Below are positions 52,381 through 61,497 of a DNA stretch of 64,000 nt, piece by piece; the first letter of the stretch is position 1; each line of letters opens with the position of its first letter. The position numbers and the translations under genes were made by a program. Source of the DNA: Pseudomonadales bacterium (lineage in GTDB: Bacteria > Pseudomonadota > Gammaproteobacteria > Pseudomonadales > Pseudohongiellaceae); assembly GCA_022819645.1 (NCBI GenBank), contig JAJEGU010000017.1, forward strand, positions 1 through 64,000, written 5' to 3'. The notes under the pieces are model-generated. The model saw nothing but the letters and a program-made list of their open reading frames with translations. It had not been told where the DNA came from and did no database searches.

Positions 52381-53673
52381 TCAGTCGCCAATCGCGGCGA
52401 AGGCTTTTTCGGCGGCCCGCAGCGTCAGTTCGATTTCAGCATCGCCATGGGCCGCCGAAAAAAAGCCGGCCTCGAAGGCGGAGGGCGCCAGGTAGACGCC
52501 GTTTTCGAGCATGGCGTGGAAGAACTTGCGGAAATGTCCGATATTCCCGGCCATGACTTGCTCGAAGCTGCGGATGTTATCCTCTCCACTGAAGAAAAGC
52601 CCGAACATGGCGCCTGCCTGATTGGTGCTGAACGGCACGGAGGCGGCTTCTCCCAGGCGGCGCAATTCTGCCATCAGGCCGCCGGTGCGCGCCGCCAGGG
52701 TATCGAAGAATCCTTCGCTCCGAATGACTTCAAGTGTCGCCAGACCAGCGGCGACAGCCAGCGGATTGCCGGCGAGGGTGCCCGCCTGGTACACCGCGCC
52801 TTGCGGGGCGATATGCGACATGATGTCCCGCTGGCCGCCGAAGGCGCCCACGGGCAGGCCGCCGCCGATCACTTTGCCCAGGGTGGTGAGGTCGGGTTCG
52901 ATTCCGTACATCGACTGGGCCCCGCCCAGCGCGACCCGGAAGCCCGACATCACCTCGTCGAAAATCAGCAGGCTTCCGTATTGATCGCAAAGCGTCCGCA
53001 GTTTGCCGAGAGTCTCCGCCTGGGACGGAACGCAGTTCATGTTCCCGGCAACGGGTTCGATGATGACACAGGCGGTTTGTTCGCCATGGGCGGCGAAGTG
53101 GGCTTCCAGCGCCGGAGTATCGTTGTACGGCAACACATGGGTTAATTCGGAATAGCCTCCGGGTACGCCGGGTGAATCCGGAGCGCCCAGGGTAAGCGCG
53201 CCGGAGCCGGCCTTGACCAGCAGGCCGTCCACATGGCCGTGATAGCAGCCTTCGAATTTCACCACAATATTCCGACCGGTGAAGCCCCGGGCCAGACGGA
53301 TCGCGCTCATGGTCGCTTCGGTGCCGGAGGTGACGAGACGAAGCTGTTCGATGGATGGCAGCAGTCGGCAAACGGTTTCGGCAAGTTCCACTTCGGCTTC
53401 CGTTGAAGCGCCGTAGCCCAGGCCTTTCTGCAGTTGCCGCTCCAATGCCTCGATCACAGCCGGGTGGCGATGCCCGAGAATCAGCGGCCCCCAGGCACCC
53501 ACATAGTCGATATAGCGGTTGCCGTCCACGTCGGTAAGCCAGGCGCCATCGCCGGATGCGAAGAAAAGCGGCTTGCCGCCCACCCCGCGGAACGCCCGCA
53601 CCGGCGAATTCACTCCACCCGGAATGGATTCGCACGCCCGGGCATACAGTGCTGCTGATTTTGTCCGACTCAT
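52381..53673 (-). CDS. hemL: Glutamate-1-semialdehyde 2,1-aminomutase
   Basis: This 430-residue PLP enzyme makes 5-aminolevulinate in the C5 pathway of tetrapyrrole synthesis. Marks are [16 protein letters not shown] near the N-terminus, [36 protein letters not shown] (Asp contacting PLP) and [16 protein letters not shown] with the Schiff-base Lys. MSRTKSA at 53673 is chosen with AAGGG nine bases before it. The N-terminal part of the longer ORF is not homologous. Confidence 0.96.
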   Translation of the reverse strand: MSRTKSAALYARACESIPGGVNSPVRAFRGVGGKPLFFASGDGAWLTDVDGNRYIDYVGAWGPLILGHRHPAVIEALERQLQKGLGYGASTEAEVELAETVCRLLPSIEQLRLVTSGTEATMSAIRLARGFTGRNIVVKFEGCYHGHVDGLLVKAGSGALTLGAPDSPGVPGGYSELTHVLPYNDTPALEAHFAAHGEQTACVIIEPVAGNMNCVPSQAETLGKLRTLCDQYGSLLIFDEVMSGFRVALGGAQSMYGIEPDLTTLGKVIGGGLPVGAFGGQRDIMSHIAPQGAVYQAGTLAGNPLAVAAGLATLEVIRSEGFFDTLAARTGGLMAELRRLGEAASVPFSTNQAGAMFGLFFSGEDNIRSFEQVMAGNIGHFRKFFHAMLENGVYLAPSAFEAGFFSAAHGDAEIELTLRAAEKAFAAIGD

Positions 53674-53894
53674 TTTCCGCATCCCTTGTCGCCGGGGGCA
53701 GATGTTAGACAATCCTGCTCTCCGGCGAAACCGGCGCTTGCCGCGGGGATTGCTTCCGTTGCAAGTTTGCCGGATCTGCATGGCACATTCTGTAGTACGA
53801 GTTGGAAGCGATCGCAATTTCCCCGGGGGGTTCCACAATCCGGTTTGAATTGTTGTAAGCTGCTTTTTCGGACTTCAGCCACCCGGAGTGCCCG

Positions 53895-55097
53895 ATGAAG
53901 AGAATCCTGTTACTCGCTCCCGTGCTGCTCGCAATGCTGCAGCCTGCCTTTGGCCAGCGTCCCGCGCCGGCGCCGCTGCCCGAGGGCGCGGGCAAGGAAC
54001 TTGTGCAGAGTCATTGCTCCTCCTGTCATTCCCTTGCGACTGTTTCCCGCGCAGCGGGTTACAGCACCACGGACGGATGGCGCCGGGTCATGGCGACGAT
54101 GATCGACCTGCCCGACGCCCAGGCGCAGACCATGGCCGAGTATCTCGCCGAGCATTTCCCGGAAGACGTGTCGCGCCGGCCCAATCTGATCGCCGGCGAT
54201 ACCGAGATCGAAATCATCGAATGGACCGTTCCCACGCTCGGTCAGCGCTCCCGCGACCCGGCGGAAGCGCCTGACGGTTCGATCTGGTGGACGGGCATGT
54301 GGGCCTCGCTTGCGGGGAGACTCGACCCTGAAACCGGCGAGATGGAAGAGTTCCGCCTGCCGCCGACCGCGCGGCCGCATACCATCGTGCCCGACGCCGA
54401 CGGCAACATCTGGTACACCGGCAACAGTAACGCCACCATCGGCATGCTCGATCCGAAAACCGGTCTCGTCACGGAATATCAGACCGAAGCGCGCGATCCG
54501 CACTCGGCGGTCTGGCACCCCAACGGCAACCTGTATTTCACTGCCCAGGGCGCGGCAGTGCTCGGCCGCCTCGATCCCGAAACCGGCGAGATCACCGAAA
54601 TACCCACCGAACCGCGGCCATACGGCATTCAGGTGGACTCCCGGGGCACAGTCTGGGTGGCGTATAACGGCACGAACAAGATCGGCGCCCTCGACCCGGA
54701 CAGCATGGAAGTGCGTTTCTACGAAGTACCCGACGATCACACGCGCATCCGCCGCCTGGGACTCGACAGCAACGACATCGTCTGGTTCGTCAATTCCACC
54801 ATGGGCAAGATCGGCCGACTCGATCCAGCCACCGGCGAAATCACTCAATGGGATTCTCCCAGCGGGCCGGATTCCCACCCCTATGCCCTTGCCGTGATCG
54901 ACGACGTCGTCTGGTACAACGAATCCGGCAAGCGCCCGGACGCTCTCGTGCGCTTCAATCCACGCACCGAGACCTTCCAGAGCTGGGCGATTCCCTCGGG
55001 TGTGGGCATCGTGCGCCACGTCTGGGTAACCGAAGACAGGAACCTGCTGATCCACCAGAGCAGTTCCAACCAGGTCGGGCTGGTGAAGATCAACTGA
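53895..55097 (+). CDS. Cytochrome c / virginiamycin-lyase-like propeller protein
   Basis: This 400-residue protein has a signal peptide (ILLLAPVLLAMLQPAFGQ), a c-type haem site (CSSCH) in a small N-terminal domain, then a beta-propeller of NHL/Vgb-like blades (recurrent 'GRLDPETGE', 'DADGNIWYTG', 'IGALDPDSM'). Proteins of this plan are periplasmic; the Vgb-like propeller does not by itself imply streptogramin lyase activity, and the catalytic His cannot be confirmed. It is divergent from hemL. Confidence 0.8.
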   Translation: MKRILLLAPVLLAMLQPAFGQRPAPAPLPEGAGKELVQSHCSSCHSLATVSRAAGYSTTDGWRRVMATMIDLPDAQAQTMAEYLAEHFPEDVSRRPNLIAGDTEIEIIEWTVPTLGQRSRDPAEAPDGSIWWTGMWASLAGRLDPETGEMEEFRLPPTARPHTIVPDADGNIWYTGNSNATIGMLDPKTGLVTEYQTEARDPHSAVWHPNGNLYFTAQGAAVLGRLDPETGEITEIPTEPRPYGIQVDSRGTVWVAYNGTNKIGALDPDSMEVRFYEVPDDHTRIRRLGLDSNDIVWFVNSTMGKIGRLDPATGEITQWDSPSGPDSHPYALAVIDDVVWYNESGKRPDALVRFNPRTETFQSWAIPSGVGIVRHVWVTEDRNLLIHQSSSNQVGLVKIN

Positions 55098-55119
55098 CTA
55101 ACGGAGCCACCCGCAGCCT

Positions 55120-55158
55120 GTCATTCTGCGCGTAGCGAAGCGAAGTCGCGGAATCTCC
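55120..55158 (+). repeat. Dispersed GTCATTCTGCGCG repeat
   Basis: GTCATTCTGCGCGTAGCGAA, continuing GCGAAGTCGCGGAATCTCC, is identical over 38 bases to 20704-20741. It lies 22 bases after the propeller gene. Confidence 0.9.
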
Positions 55159-55226
55159 ATCTGGCGGCAGTAATATCCGTGTCTGCGACGAAGAATGGAA
55201 TTTGCCTCATGGGAAAGGAAACAGCC

Positions 55227-55652
55227 ATGAATCAGCAGGAAATGACCGGCCAATGCCACTGTGGTGCGGTCAGATACACCGGCCTGGGAGGGCTGCCGGA
55301 GCTGCATTGCTGCCATTGCCCTGATTGCATGCGCTGGGCCGGCGGCCCCTTGATGGCCCTGCACTTCAGCGGTGGCATCCAGCTCGCCGACTCCGATGCG
55401 GTAAACTGGTATCAGAGTTCGGATTGGGCCGAACGCGGCTCATGCAAGACTTGCGGCTCGGCCCTGTTCTGGCGGCTCCGGGCCGACCACGGCATGATCG
55501 TGGTAACCGCCGGCAGTCTCGACCGGCAAGAGGAACTCAGCCCCATAGCCGAGCATATCTACATCGACGCCAAACCCCCCTGGTACGATTTCTCCGGCGA
55601 CGCCCCCTGCCTGACCAGCACCGAGTTCCTGGCGCGGATTCAGGGGCGGTAG
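55227..55652 (+). CDS. GFA/Mss4-fold zinc protein
   Basis: This 141-residue protein has the GFA family Cys set: GQCHCGAVRY, CCHCPDCMRWAG and CKTCGSALFWR, which bind zinc. The family was named after glutathione-dependent formaldehyde-activating enzyme, but most members have unknown activity. ATG 55227 has GGAAAGGAAACAGCC; an in-frame ATG at 55209 is an alternative. It is the last GC-rich gene before the AT-richer operon. Confidence 0.87.
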   Translation: MNQQEMTGQCHCGAVRYTGLGGLPELHCCHCPDCMRWAGGPLMALHFSGGIQLADSDAVNWYQSSDWAERGSCKTCGSALFWRLRADHGMIVVTAGSLDRQEELSPIAEHIYIDAKPPWYDFSGDAPCLTSTEFLARIQGR

Positions 55653-55718
55653 CTCCCTTTATTTGTTCGATGGTCGAAAACTATTCTACGGATTATCCCA
55701 GATTCCCCAAAACTTATT

Positions 55719-56756
55719 CTAACCTGCAGAAAACGCAGCAAGGTTAGATGATGGTTGAGCATTTACACCGCTTAATCTACTATTTATTGCGACGGCCAGA
55801 TCTACTCCGTGACTTCTAGTATTGTCTGTTACAACTTCTTTTGCACCGGTCGCTCTTATGTATTCGATTGTTCCTTGAAAATCGGCATGATTTGTGAGGG
55901 CCACACCGTACGCTCGCTCAGAATATTCGATAACTGGATTGTCAGGTTTTGTCATAAAAGCGCTACAGGAAATGCTAGTGCCTTCAATAAGCTCATTTTT
56001 AAATCCATCTCCCTTCGCGTATAGTCGAATATACGACTGACTGCCGAGTGCACTGCTGCAACTGCGCCCCTCTTCGGAATCAATTCTTATAATCGACCCT
56101 GCGGCGAAGCCATTCGCTTGATACACTGAAATCTCACCGATCAATCTCTTGCTTGCCAAGATCGGGACTCCAACGTTAGTAGATAACACATGCAGTACCC
56201 GTTCTATTGTTCCCCTGTGAGCGTGGATATGCACGGAACCTTGACGAAGTCGTTGACTAACTATTTCCAGCAGACGACTCTCGGCCTCTCCCTGTGTGTA
56301 TTTTCGAACGCTTGCTGGGTTGCCATAGGTGCTATCTACAACAAGTTCGTCGACCTGAATTACCTCACTAATGGGCCAAGCGAAGTCTCCAGAATACCCA
56401 CAACGAAATCCATCCGAATGCTCCACTACGACTTGGGCAGAACCTAGCATGTGACCCGACCTTACGAAAGTGAGCTTTGTTCCGTCTTCCAAATCCTTTA
56501 CTGTGTTCCAATTAAGTGAGATAACGTTATCTCGATATTCAATATCTGCATTAAGTTCTGAAATCAGAAGAGCTTTAGTCTCTTGGCTCATGAAGATATC
56601 TTGCATGCCCTTACTTTTATTAAAATCTCCCATGTGATCGTCATGAATATGGGTTTGTACACGATAATCAAAACCTTCCGCGTACCCATCGCAGACTGTG
56701 TTAGATCCAAGGCGCACCGCGCCATTATGAAATACGTCAACTCTTGGAAGAGCCAT
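55719..56756 (-). CDS. MBL-fold nuclease-like protein
   Basis: This 345-residue metallo-beta-lactamase-fold protein has HIHDDHMGDF (metal site HxHxDH), 'GHMLGSAQVVVEHSDGFRCGYSGDFAW' and a late His in ALTNHADFQGTIEYIRATGA. The order resembles beta-CASP/SNM1-type nucleases and the DNA-ligase-associated exonuclease group; no ligase gene is adjacent. It is the last gene of the six-gene dndC operon and overlaps the upstream gene by 20 bases. Likely DNA or RNA end-processing; activity unproven. Confidence 0.75.
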   Translation of the reverse strand: MALPRVDVFHNGAVRLGSNTVCDGYAEGFDYRVQTHIHDDHMGDFNKSKGMQDIFMSQETKALLISELNADIEYRDNVISLNWNTVKDLEDGTKLTFVRSGHMLGSAQVVVEHSDGFRCGYSGDFAWPISEVIQVDELVVDSTYGNPASVRKYTQGEAESRLLEIVSQRLRQGSVHIHAHRGTIERVLHVLSTNVGVPILASKRLIGEISVYQANGFAAGSIIRIDSEEGRSCSSALGSQSYIRLYAKGDGFKNELIEGTSISCSAFMTKPDNPVIEYSERAYGVALTNHADFQGTIEYIRATGAKEVVTDNTRSHGVDLAVAINSRLSGVNAQPSSNLAAFSAG

Positions 56757-57459
56757 TCTCCAATGCCTTTGATACGAGCGCTCTGATCCTTGCCTCTATG
56801 TTCTCTTTACCAATTTCTTGCATTGAGGCATTAAAGTCCTCGTTACCCACTAGCGTGAACAGCTTGGGGCCGAGACGACCGGTCGCGCTTCTAATTCCCA
56901 AACTTCCTATAGCGGAAGCCAATATTGAATCTCTGGCAGTTTGAGTCTTTTTTTCCAGGATTGATTCAATTTCCAATGGCATTGAGCCAACAAATACAAA
57001 TCGCCTTGTAATTTGTTGACGCATGCCAAGTACTTCTTTAATGCATTGACTGATAGTCTTGTCGGATCGATTTCTGAGTTGCGCTACCTGTCGCACTTCC
57101 TTACTGGTTAATCCATCTGACAAAATGGAGTCAGCAACAACTCGCTGCTCTTCAGCATTGCTTAGTTTTGTTAACTCGAATGCGGCTGTGAACCCAATGA
57201 AACTTTTTTCTGCCCCCCATCCGACCAGATGCTGCAAATCCTTCGGAAGTCTGAGGATGGTCAAGAACCTCCCTATGTGTCCTGTACCATCAAGTTGGAC
57301 CGCTTCAGCACAGTCTTGAAGAGACGTACCCTCCGAGCGAGCCCTTCTCAGAAGTTCTCCTACCTCAATCGGAGACAGAGGTCGACCCTTCTTGTGTGTC
57401 CCATATCCCAGGGACATACGAAGACGGCCAAGCTCCAATGCGTTTAACCCAGCGAGCAT
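56737..57459 (-). CDS. ParB-HTH-like protein of the dndC operon
   Basis: This 240-residue protein has no confident family assignment. Its middle (GTGHIGRFLTILRLPKDLQH, 'GFTAAFELTKLSNAEEQRVVADSILSDGLTSKEVRQV') resembles the helix-turn-helix region that follows the ParB/Srx domain in ParB proteins, but the Srx domain is absent. It is three bases after parB and overlaps the MBL gene, so it is a stable part of the operon. It may pair with the ParB protein as a DNA-binding partner. Confidence 0.6.
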   Translation of the reverse strand: MLAGLNALELGRLRMSLGYGTHKKGRPLSPIEVGELLRRARSEGTSLQDCAEAVQLDGTGHIGRFLTILRLPKDLQHLVGWGAEKSFIGFTAAFELTKLSNAEEQRVVADSILSDGLTSKEVRQVAQLRNRSDKTISQCIKEVLGMRQQITRRFVFVGSMPLEIESILEKKTQTARDSILASAIGSLGIRSATGRLGPKLFTLVGNEDFNASMQEIGKENIEARIRALVSKALENGSSKS

Positions 57460-57462
57460 GTT

Positions 57463-58290
57463 CTAGCTTCCTTCCAAGGCTCCACGATCAATTAGAGCCT
57501 CTTCGATAAGAAGGGCCACTGTGTCGTCTTGGTTTTCTCCTTCTTCCTTAGCTACGTGCTGAATCGCTGCATGAACGTCATTAGATACGGTTGCGATGAC
57601 CTGTACTACTTTAGATCCTGTTTTTGCTCGTTCAATTAAATCGTCCATATTGCGTTCAGGGTGGTCTTTGATTTCCTTATGTACCTTTTTCCGCTGAGCC
57701 CCGGTCATCGGAGCCATCTCCTTGGCTAATTGGACGGCGACCTCCGGGTCAGCCACTCCTTCGTCATCGCTCGCGGCATCTTGTGCCTTTACCGCTACAT
57801 TAACATCAACGACGCCATCATCAACCAGACCTTTCAGTTCTTTGAGCAGCCTTGGGTACTTAATGTACTCCGAGATCTTTTTTCTAGGAAGACCTGTGGT
57901 TTCTGCTACCTCTTTGACAGTCCCATAGATGTTGTATAGAAACAGAACCCCATCCTTCAGCTCTTTCCCAGTAAGCTGCCGCCGAATCAAGTTTTCCGTA
58001 ATGGAGATTGCTTTCGCTTGCCCCTCATCAACCCGCTCATTCAGGACAGCTGCTGAAATTTTTTCCCTTCTCAAGTGCTTATGAGCTAAAAAGCGTCTTT
58101 GCCCAGTTAGAATCTCCCACTTACCCTCCTCCCGAGCTTGGCATACAACGATGGGTTGCAAAAGACCCTGAGTTTCAATGCTTCTCGCTAATTCATCTAT
58201 CTCTTGCCCAGTGTTTTGTGTCCGCACTTGCCCCTTGCTAATCGTTAAATCATCCAAGGGAATTTCTCGATATTCCACAATTCTTGCCAT
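57463..58290 (-). CDS. ParB/Srx-domain DNA-binding protein
   Basis: This 275-residue protein has an N-terminal ParB/sulfiredoxin fold (REIPLDDLTISKGQVRTQNT, 'IDELARSIETQGLLQPIVV', ILTGQRRFLAHKHL, which holds the nucleotide-binding GxRR-like stretch, then SITENLIRRQLT). An HTH segment follows (GTVKEVAETTGLPRKKISEY). No ParA is next to it. In a dndC operon it is more likely a nucleotide-dependent DNA clamp or regulator of the system than a chromosome partition protein. Confidence 0.83.
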   Translation of the reverse strand: MARIVEYREIPLDDLTISKGQVRTQNTGQEIDELARSIETQGLLQPIVVCQAREEGKWEILTGQRRFLAHKHLRREKISAAVLNERVDEGQAKAISITENLIRRQLTGKELKDGVLFLYNIYGTVKEVAETTGLPRKKISEYIKYPRLLKELKGLVDDGVVDVNVAVKAQDAASDDEGVADPEVAVQLAKEMAPMTGAQRKKVHKEIKDHPERNMDDLIERAKTGSKVVQVIATVSNDVHAAIQHVAKEEGENQDDTVALLIEEALIDRGALEGS

Positions 58291-58312
58291 TTCCTTAATT
58301 TTCCTCCTGCCT

Positions 58313-59686
58313 TTATCTAGTTGAATTCTTGTTGCTTTCGGAGAGTTCGAGGATATACATCAATTCCTGTACAGAGAAACCGCGAGAGGCAGTTTCGACG
58401 GATTCAACGATATCGCTGAACATTTCCTCTTTGCTGTCCAAGATGCTGGCAATACGCTCTTCTATCGTATCCACCACCAAAAATCGGACAACGTGCAGCG
58501 GCTCTTCCCGATCAAACCTATGTGCACGGTAGATCGCCTGCATCTCCACAGCCGGGTTCCACCACCTGTCAAACATTACAACGTGTGACGCCTCTCCCAG
58601 ATTCAATCCCACGCCGCCGGCCCTCAACGAGATGAATAGGATTCGGGGCGACCTGCCAGTTTTGAACCTCTCTATGGCCTTCTGCCGCTCTTCGATCGAC
58701 ATTGAGCCCGTGATGAAGTCACCAGGAATGCTAATCCGCGCAGACAGCCATTTCAAGGTCTCGACAAACTGCGAGAAAACCAGTACGCGAGCATTTGATC
58801 CCATACCTTCACAAACCTCCTTCAAAGCGTTCAGCTTGGAAGATGTATTGCTATCAGAGTCAAAATTGCACGCAATCTTAAGGCGAGTTATTAGCCCAAG
58901 CAGTACAGCCGCGGAACTCTCGGCGTCCGTCCTGACAGCATCCTCCCGCTCCACCCACAGTTGATCGTAGGCAATTCTCTGTGGAGATAGTAGTTCCAGC
59001 TTCATGTCCTGAATGATGACTGGAGGAAGTTCCCCCCTGACGTCCCGTTTCCTCCTACGCAGCATCATTGAACTTAGCGTCGACGAAAGTTTCGTACTTG
59101 AGAGGTCCGTTGGTAAGGATGGATTTAGAAATCCAAGAATTGAGGCCACATCATCCGGGTCGTTCTCAAGCGGAGTGGCGGATAGGGCCCAGGAGTGCTT
59201 TCGCGGGAGTAAACGGCAGGCCAATGATGTTCGGGAGTACTTGTTCTTTATGCGCTGGGCTTCGTCAAGAATTACTATATCGAACGTGTCGGCTGGAATC
59301 CGATCAAGACCATCTTGTCTGATCTGTTCATAGGAGCCAACCAACACTGGAACAGGAAGCATATACAGAGCTTCACGGTCACGAATATCTCCTTGCAGAC
59401 GTCGAACCGCAAGGGATGGTGCCCAAATATCCAGTTCCGCCATCCAGTTGGTAATCAACGATGCAGGGGCAACGATGAGTGAACGCCTGATATCATTCTT
59501 CGCGTTCAGCAAGAGGGCCAGGGCGACTGAGGCCTGGACCGTCTTGCCCAATCCCATTTCGTCAGCAAGTAGCGCTGCGTTTGAGCGAAAGAGGAAGGAC
59601 ACACCCTCCCATTGGTAATCATGCAATCTACTCGGGACACCGAGCATGTCCTCAGCCTGGTGTCGAAGTTCCAATGTTTCGTTCAT
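58313..59686 (-). CDS. SNF2-family helicase/translocase
   Basis: This 457-residue superfamily 2 ATPase has LLADEMGLGKTVQASVALAL (motif I), VILDEAQRIKNKYSRT (motif II DEAQ), LSATPLEN (III), 'VLVFSQFVETLKWL' (IV), ISLRAGGVGLNLGEASHVVM (V) and QAIYRAHRFDREEP (VI). It is compact, with no added domains. Such translocases remodel protein-DNA complexes or power DNA-targeting defence systems. It lies 21 bases after the DUF262 gene. Confidence 0.9.
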   Translation of the reverse strand: MNETLELRHQAEDMLGVPSRLHDYQWEGVSFLFRSNAALLADEMGLGKTVQASVALALLLNAKNDIRRSLIVAPASLITNWMAELDIWAPSLAVRRLQGDIRDREALYMLPVPVLVGSYEQIRQDGLDRIPADTFDIVILDEAQRIKNKYSRTSLACRLLPRKHSWALSATPLENDPDDVASILGFLNPSLPTDLSSTKLSSTLSSMMLRRRKRDVRGELPPVIIQDMKLELLSPQRIAYDQLWVEREDAVRTDAESSAAVLLGLITRLKIACNFDSDSNTSSKLNALKEVCEGMGSNARVLVFSQFVETLKWLSARISIPGDFITGSMSIEERQKAIERFKTGRSPRILFISLRAGGVGLNLGEASHVVMFDRWWNPAVEMQAIYRAHRFDREEPLHVVRFLVVDTIEERIASILDSKEEMFSDIVESVETASRGFSVQELMYILELSESNKNSTR

Positions 59687-59707
59687 CCGACCGGGCTCTA
59701 TAGGTAG

Positions 59708-61474
59708 CTACGCTTTACTTGGTGAAAATTGCCAAACTGATGCCGCCTCCTTTGCAAGTGCCCTAGATCTCTTTTCGATGACCTTTGGCGTCCATTCGTC
59801 GTGGCTCTCAGCGACCATTCTCGGCATGCGCAATGTACTGTTTTTGTACAACTGCGCCTTGGCCAAAAAACTTTTGTTAAATTCGTCGCTCGACCGATTT
59901 TCCCTTTTTGTCAGAATCACCATGTTGCCGGTGCGATAGATGCATTCCTTCGCACTTTCTTCCGAAAATGCCTTCCAATCAGACCAATGTTGATCGGATT
60001 GCGGTAGTACATGCTCGACGGTACAGTGATCTCGCCTCAAAATCTCAGAGCCAACTTGAAGTTTGGAGTTGATTCCGAATAGGAATCGTAGTGCTTTAGC
60101 GTTAGTACGTATTTCCATTTCAGTCATACGACGAATAAATCTCGTATTATCAATAACATCAAATTCGTCCGTTCCGGCAAGTTCCTCATAGATATCGAGC
60201 GATTGCAAATCAGTTCCCCTGAAGACGTCCATGGCAATATTGGAGAACGCTGCTTCAAACTTGGAAGGCTCGAACTTCGAGGCCACGAAAGTCGTCCTCA
60301 TCACGAATGAAGCCAGATTTTTCAGACTGCGAGCAACCACCAAGCCAACCTTACGTTTCGTCTCCTTATCCTTTTCTTCAAGAAATCGATGCAGCAGAGA
60401 AAACACCAAGGGCTGGGTCACCTTATAGTCCTTGAGTTCGCCGAGCAACACAGTCACGTCCCTATAGCCAGTGATCTTGGGAAGGTTTGTATTTAGTGCC
60501 GCATCCGGTCTCGAAGACGTGAGGGTCCGAAACAGTTGCATACTATCTTGCTTTCCCAAGCCAGCAATGAGTCGAAACACGTAACTTGGTGGATCATTTT
60601 GTCCAGCAGCCCTTTCTACCTTTTGCCTGACTTCCCTATAAAATCTGTTTTTTTGTAGATATCCATACTTGCATTGCAAATAGCATCGGAAATAGTCCTG
60701 CACATTGCTTGGCCCAAGAACTACAGCCGGAGACTCTAGTCTTTCGTGGATAGTTTCCCGTCGGTTAGGGTCTTCCTGATCAGAAAAATACGAATACAAT
60801 CGGTTACGGATCAAATCGACATCGTCGAGAGGTTTGCCACGGGCATTAAGCGATTCAAATACTGAATTCGCATCTACATCACCGGGCACTTCGAGTACCG
60901 ACACTTCAACCTTTTGCATGACAAAATCTGAAAAGCTTTCAATTGCTCCTCGATCCATTGCTCCCACAAAAATATCGATTACGTCCCACGCGGAGGTGAG
61001 CGCTCCATTAGTTCCAATGTCGTGACCTCGAATTAACTGCTGATAAGTGGATTTGTTTCGTCTTGGCGGTTCAATTCTTGGCTTGTACTTGGCGGCATCA
61101 GCTAACTTGAGAATGTGGTAGTCAGGCTCGTCAAACAAGGCACGTAATCCGCGAGTCTCTCGTGCATTATCTGGAGGCAGCATCTTTTCGAAACGGCGGC
61201 AAAGAGCTGCGATCAGTAACGAAAGAGTAATGAGCCGTTGCTGGCCGTCATTGATTCTCAGGGAAGTCATCAAGTTTGAGCTGACCAACATTATCGAACC
61301 AACGAAATAGCATGCTTTATCGGCTTCGACCGCGTCGTGCAGATCTGTCAGCAGTTCGCCAACCTGCTCTTCGGCCCAATCGTAGTAGCGCTGATGCCAA
61401 GGTACGGTAAAGCATCCCGAACATAGGACTTCTGATACGAGGCGAACCTCGGAAGCGATCTTTGTCTTGCTCAA
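59708..61474 (-). CDS. DUF262-DUF1524 protein (GmrSD/SspE-like effector)
   Basis: This 588-residue protein has an N-terminal DUF262 domain with INDGQQRLITLSLLIAALC (NTP-binding DGQQR motif) and FESLNARGKPLDDVDLIRNR, and a C-terminal DUF1524 HNH-type nuclease with HCTVEHVLPQSD. This is the architecture of GmrSD type IV restriction enzymes and of SspE, the effector that senses phosphorothioate DNA. Following dndC by 23 bases, an SspE-like role is a strong inference. Confidence 0.85.
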   Translation of the reverse strand: MSKTKIASEVRLVSEVLCSGCFTVPWHQRYYDWAEEQVGELLTDLHDAVEADKACYFVGSIMLVSSNLMTSLRINDGQQRLITLSLLIAALCRRFEKMLPPDNARETRGLRALFDEPDYHILKLADAAKYKPRIEPPRRNKSTYQQLIRGHDIGTNGALTSAWDVIDIFVGAMDRGAIESFSDFVMQKVEVSVLEVPGDVDANSVFESLNARGKPLDDVDLIRNRLYSYFSDQEDPNRRETIHERLESPAVVLGPSNVQDYFRCYLQCKYGYLQKNRFYREVRQKVERAAGQNDPPSYVFRLIAGLGKQDSMQLFRTLTSSRPDAALNTNLPKITGYRDVTVLLGELKDYKVTQPLVFSLLHRFLEEKDKETKRKVGLVVARSLKNLASFVMRTTFVASKFEPSKFEAAFSNIAMDVFRGTDLQSLDIYEELAGTDEFDVIDNTRFIRRMTEMEIRTNAKALRFLFGINSKLQVGSEILRRDHCTVEHVLPQSDQHWSDWKAFSEESAKECIYRTGNMVILTKRENRSSDEFNKSFLAKAQLYKNSTLRMPRMVAESHDEWTPKVIEKRSRALAKEAASVWQFSPSKA

Positions 61475-61497
61475 GGGATCGTCCTTGTCAATAGTAG

